A DNA stretch of 64,000 nt from contig JAHNZQ020000004.1 in assembly GCA_019155205.2 (NCBI GenBank), positions 5,091,852 through 5,155,851 of the forward strand, written 5' to 3'. Below are positions 56,770-64,000 of this stretch, piece after piece; positions within the stretch are counted from its first letter, which is position 1; the number at the start of each line of letters is the position of its first letter. Under the pieces are notes generated by a model, which searched no databases, was not told the origin of the DNA, and saw only the letters and a list, made by a program, of their open reading frames with translations. Source of the stretch: Gracilaria vermiculophylla (Eukaryota; Rhodophyta; Florideophyceae; Gracilariales; Gracilariaceae). A program made the position numbers and the translations under genes.

Positions 56770-57319
56770 TGTTACTGTCAGCCCTCCTCTCGAGGTAGTA
56801 AAGCACAACGTCCGTTAGGAGTTTCTGTTGACTTCAAAGGTGCGTATTCCTAAAAGTGGTCTCCGGTATCCGCTGTCACGAGCCGGGGGAATTCTTAAAG
56901 AGGATCCGCAAACACCAAGCGGAGGTGGAGGTTCCTTGGGCGGACAATGCTCCTACAGGAGCTGCTATGATGCGACCTGGGGATCGGCGGCTTAGAAACC
57001 TGTGTTGGTCGACAAGAGACTCCACCGGAAAACTAGATGGAGACTCAAGGGTGCTTGCCTTTACTTCCCCAGAGGTGGAGCTCAACCGGCAGATTAATTA
57101 TCCAGCCGGGAGCCTGCCTCGACAGGTCTTGCTACTATACTATTTACCTGCATAAAGTAACTAAAATAAATAATAATTCTATCGTACCTGTAGGACACTG
57201 TAGCGCACGTGGGCGGGATTATGCGCCACGTGGCCCAGCTAATAAAATACGAGCCCTCCTTCGGAGTATTATACCTTAAGGCCAAACCACCCTATTTCCG
57301 TAGGAGCCACTGTAGTACA
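56770..57319 (-). repeat. family A 3' LTR
   Basis: Read on the minus strand: ...CCACTG-type start next to the purine tract GGAAAGGAGGTA, LTR body as in the other copies, CACGTG at about 57230. The flank 56765-56769 is cctta; the matching copy should be beyond the right edge. Confidence 0.88.
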
Positions 57320-57849
57320 TACCTCCTTTCCAAAATTGAACCACGTCCTCGTAGTGCATTTTCCACTTTCTTGATCCCTGGGGTGGCTCCTATCGGTGTT
57401 GAGGCAAGTGCAGCCTCCGACGGTTTGCCCTTTTTCTCCTTCAGACGTTCCTTCCCTTCTTCATACTCCTGCGCGGTGTATTGCGGCGGGCTCGCGTTTC
57501 ATCTCTTGCGGCGTTAGTGGGCTCTGCTCTTCCTTCGCCCGGCTGCGTCTGCTCCTTCTTGGAGTCAGCCGTTGGTGCTGCTGCGCCAGTCGGCAACGCG
57601 AGTGTCCACGTCTTCCGGTGTACCGTGCGTGGTGCAAGCGCGCAACTTCCTTGGACGGAGCAGGGGTCAGTCCCGAGGGGATAACGAGCCACTGGAGGCG
57701 CTAGCCACTCCGACTCCTTCGAGGTTACTTCTTGTGGAAACACCCGCTTCTTCGCGTCAGCTCATTCGATCTCCGTGAAGGTGCCAGACTCATAATTCTC
57801 TCGTCCGCACCTCCGTCGTTCTCCGTTGGATATAAGCCCGCGCCCCGCG
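57320..57849. other. leader of the antisense ORF
   Basis: About 530 bp from the purine tract to the antisense ATG. It should hold whatever drives the antisense frame; no clear promoter seen. Confidence 0.35.
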
Positions 57850-59922
57850 ATGGTGCTCCATAACGCGCCTGATTCCGGTCGCCCGGCTTCCCCTCAAATT
57901 CCGCGATGGCGGTTTGACACGGCTCCCTCCGCGGTGGTGCATATAACTTCGAATCGTTCCCCAAGTGGTGTCAAATCTCTCTCCTTAGGTGCCATCACGC
58001 GTTCATTTGCCATCCACCCGGCTATGTACACCTTCGGAATGTCTTCTCCGACTCCAGCGCCTACATCTCCTTCAAATCCTGAGGTATATCACACCTCAAC
58101 TGGTACACCGTTTCGTTCAGGAGAACACCTTGATCATCGCGCCATGCGGGTGTTTGTCCTGTTCCACGATAGGCACGTGAGTCTCCCATGTCCCGTGGAG
58201 GATTACATTCACCATTTCGGTCCGTACCTTCAGGCAATGCGATTCCGCGCCGTCCTGGAGATCGCGTGGAACGACCAGAATCGGAACCGCGTCGATGCAT
58301 ACCGCGCCCACTGGCTTCATACTCCGGTACATGGTGACAACGCTCCAACCACGGTAGGACACTGCTACACTCCATACCTGAGGTGCGCTGAGGAACGAGA
58401 GATCCAGGCGCGACTCCAGGTACTGCTCCACAATAAGAGCTCGCACCAGAGAACGGGGCGAACCGGAAGCATTGCCAATGGGCGCTCTGCCCTCGCGGTG
58501 TTGCCCTTCGATCCTCCATACGATCGCCTGTATTGGCTAAATCGGAATCGATGGGGGACGCACCTTGCGGACGAAACTCGCGTACGCACAGCGTTCGGGT
58601 ACTTCTATGGATGGCATAACACGGAATTCCATGATATGCCCTCCGGGCAACATCCGAAGTACTACCTTAAGGTGAACGACTTGTGGAGGAACCCCTGGGT
58701 TTCCCCGCATCTCTGCGTGGCGACGCCCATGGCCTTCGCGTATCATACCTCCGACCTCCTGGATCCCCATGACTCCCTAGGGTGGTTCGTCATGATGGTT
58801 GCCTCGACGGAGTTTGCGGTTGGAATGCTACTGGTGTATCTCCAAGCAGCGGACGAAGGCGTTGCCTCCTATACCCGATGCCATGACGGCCGTCTCTACT
58901 GGGACTCGTCATATCAGCCCACCGCCGGGCGTTTGCTCCCCTTGTCGGCGTCCATCATACGGGTCCTGCGCTCCTTTGACATCCAAAATCTGGTTAAGGG
59001 CACCGCATGGAGCGAATCAGAGGTGGAGACACTGTCGGATTACCACCTTCAGGTGGCGTGGAATGACACGCCGGGTTTCCTCTGGTACGACTACGGCGAG
59101 GACAAGTATCACCCCATTGTGAGGAGTCCGAATGGAGACGATGACGGGCGATCATACCCTGCCTTTCCCCGTTTGGCGCCATCTCGGGTTCATCAGGTGC
59201 CACGGCTTCGAGTACACGACTACGACCCCTTGATGGAGAGCCTGGCGTATGATGCGCCCCGTCTGTTACCGGCTCCGTCCCAGGATATAGGGGCACCTCC
59301 TGAGGTGTTAACTATGCAGCCCGCCGCAGTGCCGAGTGCTCCCGTAGTGGTAGCCGCCGTATCTCCTATGGAGGAGGGCGAGATTACTCCCGTCCCGGCA
59401 CCTTCTGCTCCAGTGGTGCAACCCCGATTGCAGAGCGTCCCTGCACCTCTTCTTCGGCCTCGCCTGCGGAGCATTGCAGTTCCCGCACAGCCGTCACCTC
59501 GGGTGTCACCGATTCCGTCCTTGGCATTGCCGACCTCCATTGCGGAACCCGCGGAATCCCGTCGAAAAGCCCCTGTCCCAGCTGGTCCGCCGTTCGCGGC
59601 TCCTTCCGTGGCGGTTGTTGCGCCGTCAACGGAGGAGGCTGCATCGGGTGCACCGTCGGGAGGAGTCTCCTCTGGGGCTCTGGAGGCTGCCTTCCAGGAG
59701 TTGGTGCAGGCTTGTCTGGTGACCAGTCGTCCTGCTCCGGTTTCTCTTAGAGAGACTCTGCGCGAGGCGCGTGCTTGGGTCTTAGAGCTCCACAAGGCCC
59801 GGACAGACCGAGCTTCGATGGCGGCCCTCAAGGAAAGCCTGTCGGAGGTGTTCGATAGCCAAGCGCTAACAGCCAAAACGCGCCCCGAAGCGGAGTATTC
59901 AACGCGATTTGGTGACCTGTAG
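57850..59922 (+). CDS. antisense ORF of family A gypsy element, unknown function (690 aa)
   Basis: An uninterrupted frame of 690 codons lies on the strand opposite to the retroelement, in the 2.8 kb between its chromodomain and 3' LTR. All of pol in the same copy has frameshifts, so an intact frame of this size is notable. ATG 57850 is the first in the frame. Residues 1-75 look disordered. Residues about 75-440 look globular, rich in Trp, Tyr and His (RLYWLNRNRWGTHLADETR, FGYFYGWHNTEFHDMPSG, DLWRNPWVSPHLC), with one hydrophobic stretch (LGWFVMMVASTEFAVGMLLV). Residues 440-630 are Pro/Ala/Val-rich, and the last 60 look helical. I do not recognise a domain. It could be an accessory protein or an antisense regulator; a captured host gene is less likely. 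Confidence 0.6.
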   Translation: MVLHNAPDSGRPASPQIPRWRFDTAPSAVVHITSNRSPSGVKSLSLGAITRSFAIHPAMYTFGMSSPTPAPTSPSNPEVYHTSTGTPFRSGEHLDHRAMRVFVLFHDRHVSLPCPVEDYIHHFGPYLQAMRFRAVLEIAWNDQNRNRVDAYRAHWLHTPVHGDNAPTTVGHCYTPYLRCAEEREIQARLQVLLHNKSSHQRTGRTGSIANGRSALAVLPFDPPYDRLYWLNRNRWGTHLADETRVRTAFGYFYGWHNTEFHDMPSGQHPKYYLKVNDLWRNPWVSPHLCVATPMAFAYHTSDLLDPHDSLGWFVMMVASTEFAVGMLLVYLQAADEGVASYTRCHDGRLYWDSSYQPTAGRLLPLSASIIRVLRSFDIQNLVKGTAWSESEVETLSDYHLQVAWNDTPGFLWYDYGEDKYHPIVRSPNGDDDGRSYPAFPRLAPSRVHQVPRLRVHDYDPLMESLAYDAPRLLPAPSQDIGAPPEVLTMQPAAVPSAPVVVAAVSPMEEGEITPVPAPSAPVVQPRLQSVPAPLLRPRLRSIAVPAQPSPRVSPIPSLALPTSIAEPAESRRKAPVPAGPPFAAPSVAVVAPSTEEAASGAPSGGVSSGALEAAFQELVQACLVTSRPAPVSLRETLREARAWVLELHKARTDRASMAALKESLSEVFDSQALTAKTRPEAEYSTRFGDL

Positions 59923-60162
59923 GTGATAGAACCCTGACCATTAAAAGATCCTTCGGATGGAGCAGAAGCTACACGAACGGTAGTTTCAATATGCATAGGC
60001 TGTGCCCGCGTGCTCAGCAACACGAAATGCCGCCGTGAGAGATGCGGAAAGCGAGCAACGGCATCCTGGAGGTGAAGAAGAGAACTATAGGTAGGGGATA
60101 GATTGCGGAGGCGAAAAACAATCCGGTCGGGGGCCCCCTTCCCCTTTCCTAAACGGGAGCGC

Positions 60163-60952
60163 CTACGTGGAGAGGCGTTTCCGCACCAAATTGGCATGGT
60201 ATCGCCTAAGGAAGTTCTCCGGGATATATTTCGGAGGTTCTTCCGTGTCGTCCTTTGAGGTGTACTCATACCAGCGGACGCGGTACAGTATTCCTGCAAG
60301 GGGTTTGTCGATGGGAGACGATATGGTCCACCGCGTAGAGGATGCCACCTTCAGGGAACAGGATGGCATCGGGACCCTCCAATAAAGGTTTAACGAGAGT
60401 GGTGATGCGGTTTCCAGTATTCCGTGGAGTCGTCGCGCCTGAGTTAGTCGGATGGGGAATCTCCGCGCGCTGTCCCTGAGGTGGGGTGACGGGCATTACT
60501 GAAAGGCTGGGCGTCAGGACTTTCGTCACCCTATCGCGGGAGACGACATCCCTGAGCCCGCTCACAACAACGGTGACAGTATCCCTGTAGGTGGCCAGGA
60601 CTCTGTAGGGCCTTGAGGGGGTCAGCGCTAACTTGTGCCTGACTTCCGGCGGTTCATCGGAGGTTTTCCCGGGTTTGTCGAGGAAAACCTCGTCGCCTTC
60701 CTTCAGGTGAGGGCCTTCCATACCCTTTCGGTCGAAGTCCTGTTTGTTTCTCCTCTGCGATGCGTTGAGTCTCTCCTTCGCGAAGGAGAGTGCGTTATCA
60801 TATCGCCTCAGGATGGAGCGTTTGGCTTGCGCCACTGTCGCCGTCTGTGGCCCATCCACCGGGTGCGCCATGGCGCGTGCCGCGATGACGGCACTTGACG
60901 GGATGCGCGAGAGCACCAGATTGAAAGGAGCGGTCCCCGTGGAGCGGTGCAC
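60163..60952 (-). pseudogene. family A integrase C-terminus and chromodomain (one frameshift)
   Basis: From 60952: HRSTGTAPFNLVLSR, then AKERLNASQRRNKQDFDRK and a GPY-like LALTPSRPYRVL. The chromodomain is split between two frames near 60310: ILYAVDHIVSHR in one, and GILYRVRWYEYTSKDD..PPKYIPENFL in the other, the classic order of a retrotransposon chromodomain (strand, YxVRW, acidic turn, ENL helix). These target integration to modified chromatin. Confidence 0.8.
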
Positions 60953-63900
60953 CTGTGCGTTGTATGCATACGTGAGATGTCCTACATATGCGTCTCAATC
61001 CTTCTGGTGGTCCGCGACGTAGTGCTTCAGCCTCGAGGCGATGGTTTTGTTGAACCGTTCCGGCCTGGCCGTTTGTCTGGGGGTGATAGGCAGTTGTAAA
61101 CAACTGCTTTATCCCCAGCATTCCGGAAACGGCGCTGAAGAGTTTCGCCGCGACCTGGGGGCCATTGTCCGTAAGGAGGTACAACAGTATCCCGTAGGGA
61201 TAAACCCAATGCTCCAGAAAGGAGTCGGCAATCACTGCTACAGTAGTGCTCTGGTGGGGGATGGCGCGCGTGGTCTTGGAAAAACGATCCGTGATCACGA
61301 GGATAAGTCGATGTTCTCGCTCCGTCTTGGGGAGAGAACCCAAGATGTCCATGGCCACAAACTCCAACGGTCCTGAAGGTGGAAACAGCGTGGGCGACGT
61401 CCGGTGTTTCCTTATCCTCCTCCTAGCGGGGGCACAGGAATAGCAGTCATCCACCGTTTGGAAGACTTCATTAGCCATGTTCGGCCAATAGAACTCCCTC
61501 CGCAAGCTGAAATATATCCGAGATCCACCGGGATGCCCGACGAGGCGAGGGTAGTGCGAGAGATACAACACTCTCGCCCGTAGCTTCGTCGGGATCACCT
61601 TTCGGAGAGCTTCATCCAGGGGGGCCCGGCGTACAAGCACGCCGTCTCGATCGCCGTCGAATGACGATGTCAAACTTCTCACAGTGGCGAGGCACTCCTT
61701 GCATTACGCATCCGTACTCTGTTCCTTCAGGAACTCCGCTACGGAAATGGGGAGGACTTCTTTTTCCTCCTCAACAAGAGTCATCCCGTCAGGGAGTCCA
61801 CCATACTTTCCTCCAGGTTCACAGCATGCCAAACATTTTCGATCGGATCCTTCTTTCCCGTCGGCATTCTCGATAACCAGACATGGGATGTTGTCCTCCT
61901 AAGGTGATTCATCTTCTCCATCGGTGGAGATTCGTGAGAGCGCGTCCGCGGCCTGGTGTTTAATGCCAGGGCGGTGGAAGATGTCAAACTCGAACTCCAG
62001 GAGGCGTAATCTCCACCTTACCAGGCGACCGGAAGCATCCGTCATGGACAGTATCCACTTCAGTGGTGCGTGCTTCGTCCTCAAGGTGAAGCACATGCCT
62101 TCCAGGAAAGGGCGTAAAAGCAAAACCGCCCACACAATGGCAAGACATTGGCGCTCCGAGGTGGAATAATTCCGTTCCGTAGGTGTGAGGCTGCGACTCC
62201 AATATCCAATGGGTTGAAGTCCACCTTTCGGTGGCTCCTGTAGAAGGGCACATCCGACCTGATATTTACAGGCGTCAGTGTCCAGCACCATTCGGCCGTG
62301 ACGCTTCGGAAGTACCAAGATTGCTGGCTCTATTAGTCTCCTCTTCAAAGTGTCGAAGGCTTCAAACTACTCATCCGTCAAGATAGGCAATTGCGTCGAC
62401 TTTTCTTTCTCCAAGAGGCGATTCAATGGCGCCGCTAAACGGGAGAAATTAGGTACAAACCTCTGGAAGACGTTACACAACCCAAGGAAGGAGCGGAGCT
62501 CCGTTTGGTTTGTGGGAGGGAGAGCTTCCTTGATGGCGTCCTGAGTTTTCCTGGAAACCTTAAGGCGGCCCAGAAGCACAAACTCAGGTAGTCCACCGAT
62601 GACTTGAAAAAGAAACATTTCTCCAGCTTCAAGGTGAGGCCAGCATCATTTAGGAGTTGGAGCACGTGCTTCACATGAATGAAGTGCTCCTCCACGCTGC
62701 GGGAGTATATGGTGACGTCATCGATATACACAAAAGCGTACTGCCATTTCATCTTTGACAGGATAATGCCCACCGCGCGTTGGAACTTAACGGGTGCATT
62801 CTTCAATCCAAATGGCATCCTTAGGAATCTGAAGATCCCACAGTGCGAGGTGAAGGTTGTCTTATCCTTATCAGAGTCGTCCATCTCAATCTGCCAGTAA
62901 CCGCTGTTGGCATACAGCGTTAGAAAAAACGGACGCATTTCCTAAGGAGTCGATACATTCATCCATCCGGGGTATCGGGTACGAATCGCGTACCGTCACC
63001 TCGTTAAGGCGCCTGTAGTCAATACAGAACCTTAGGGAGCCATATTTATTTTTGACAAACACCACTGGGGAGGCCCTTTTGGAATTGTAAGACTCTATAA
63101 CGCCCTTCTCCAGCATCTTGTTGTATTAATCGCGTTCGAAATCGCGGGCATGGGGTCCGGGCCTCCTCGGGAGTTGATGTACCAGTTTCGCATCCGGTGT
63201 GAGCTGAATCCTGTGCTTGGCCAGGCTGACCTGACCCAGGCGACCAGATCACATGTCGTAAAAGACGGATAGCATCTCCACTATCCTATGGCGATAGGCT
63301 TCGAAATTCTAGCCAATTTGGAGCTTCTCCTGCCACACGGCAGGATTCTCTTCCTCTGGAGCCGATGAAGTCGCTTCCGCGTGCATGGTGACAATTGCAT
63401 CGCGGTCCGCAAGGTCTCACGGACGAGGAAGATGAGCCAGTCCTGCAGGGGCGGGTAGTGCCAGTCCGACGACAATTCCTTTCCGGAGCCGTAGCGGCGA
63501 CTCTTTGAGGTTTGCGAGCACGACCCTGAAGGGAATGTTCGGTATTACTTCCGTAACACCGTTCGCCATCATGGAGTCCTGCTTCGTCGTCAGGTGTGGG
63601 CTTTCGCGTAGGAATGAAAGGCCAGAGGCAGAGGTCTGCACCCAGACTTCGGCCTGACTCCTCGCGGGTATTTCGATACTCTTCATCACTCGGAGCTTAT
63701 TCGACTGCGTCTCCTTTGGAAGATTACCCACGTGACGCGCGTTGGCGTCCGGTCCTGGAGATGCGGACACGATACCCACAGGGGCGGCGTCGTGAAACGT
63801 CACCTTCCGCAGGCGTGGGTAGATTGCACGTACATATCGATCCACAAAAGAAGTGCCCAATATACATTGTGCGGCCAAGTTGGTCGCCACGAGGAACCAC

Positions 63901-63984
63901 ACTTTTACCTGTAAGAACCCCAACCGGAGGTACAAGGGCATTGCACCGTGGATGGTCAATGCTCGTCGCGGCGCATTGCGCACC
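60953..63984 (-). pseudogene. family A pol: protease end, reverse transcriptase, RNase H, integrase (frameshifted)
   Basis: Right to left: protease tail (63983-63417), reverse transcriptase 63116-62435 with FCIDYRRLNEV, ANSGYWQIEMDD, FRFLRMPFGLKNAP and active-site YIDD (FVYIDDVTIY), frameshift near 62930; RNase H 62348-61899 with MVLDTDACKYQVG, ERQCLAIVWA and AADALSRI; integrase 61682-60980 with HYPRLVGHPGG...CYSCA zinc part, FVAMDILGSL and LTDNGPQ, then YHPQTNGQA where a frameshift near 61070 separates it from the rest. Acid residues are kept, so it decayed more recently than family B. Confidence 0.9.
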
Positions 63985-64000
63985 GTCGGGAGCTTGCCAG

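Larger units (their letters stand above)
56770..64000 (-). mobile_element. Ty3/gypsy family A, copy 2 (cut by window edge)
   Basis: Minus strand. 3' LTR at 56770-57319, purine tract at about 57320-57331, a 2.8-kb region with an antisense ORF, then chromodomain, integrase, RNase H, reverse transcriptase and part of protease to the edge. Gag and 5' LTR are off the window. It sits in the 3' LTR of family B. Confidence 0.92.

Noticed and set aside
59220..60299. Minus-strand frame of 359 codons inside the antisense ORF region
   Set aside because: It lies mostly opposite the Pro/Ala-rich part of the 690-codon frame and is Gly/Arg/Ala-rich with no motif. Being sense to the element, it could be read with pol, but the other strand has the more protein-like, longer frame.

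Overview
This is nuclear DNA of a eukaryote, most likely a photosynthetic alga. Spliceosomal GT-AG introns of about 116-210 bp interrupt the Rab7 and TMEM222/RTE1 genes. A splicing factor (ISY1), a Mo25 scaffold and a Sac1 phosphatase are present, and the ribulose-phosphate 3-epimerase carries a plastid-type leader with an early Phe. Few introns, gene islands and many LTR elements fit a red alga (florideophyte), but that is inference.

Layout. 1-3771: 5' part of a Ty3/gypsy chromovirus (family A, minus strand) that runs off the left edge. 3772-4405: remnant of a Tc1-like element. 4497-15439: gene island holding an MFS transporter, YebC/TACO1, ISY1, a DUF4050-like protein, Rab7, Mo25, an uncertain exon and TMEM222/RTE1. 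16037-27343: a Ty1/copia element bounded by the 5-bp duplication ctgaa. Its 5' LTR was entered by a 5.67-kb DNA transposon (16079-21751) carrying two convergent genes, one DUF7869-like and one piggyBac-like. A gypsy-type LTR in turn sits inside the DUF7869-like gene, and two family A solo LTRs sit in the copia body. 27429-33183: Tc1-like copies and more family A LTRs. 33912-37084: second gene island (Sac1 and ribulose-phosphate 3-epimerase, convergent). 37500-39837: decayed pogo/Tigger-like transposase split by an LTR. 40230-41506: another Tc1-like copy. 42708-43995: an internally deleted family A element. 45361-45923: Harbinger-like remnant, interrupted by gypsy family B (45924-56769). Family A copy 2 (56770-64000, minus) is inserted in the 3' LTR of B and runs off the right edge; it carries an intact 690-residue antisense ORF between its integrase/chromodomain and 3' LTR.

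The cellular genes are ordinary housekeeping functions: vesicle traffic, phosphoinositide turnover, splicing, organelle translation and carbon metabolism. About three quarters of the window is transposons, nested up to three deep, and most are broken. Many boundaries could be fixed from target-site duplications (cagat, agaat/ggaat, gaagg, gggct, agtaa, CTAG, ctgaa), so the insertion order can be read directly. The features most worth follow-up are the two-gene transposon with palindromic ends and the antisense ORF of the family A gypsy element.
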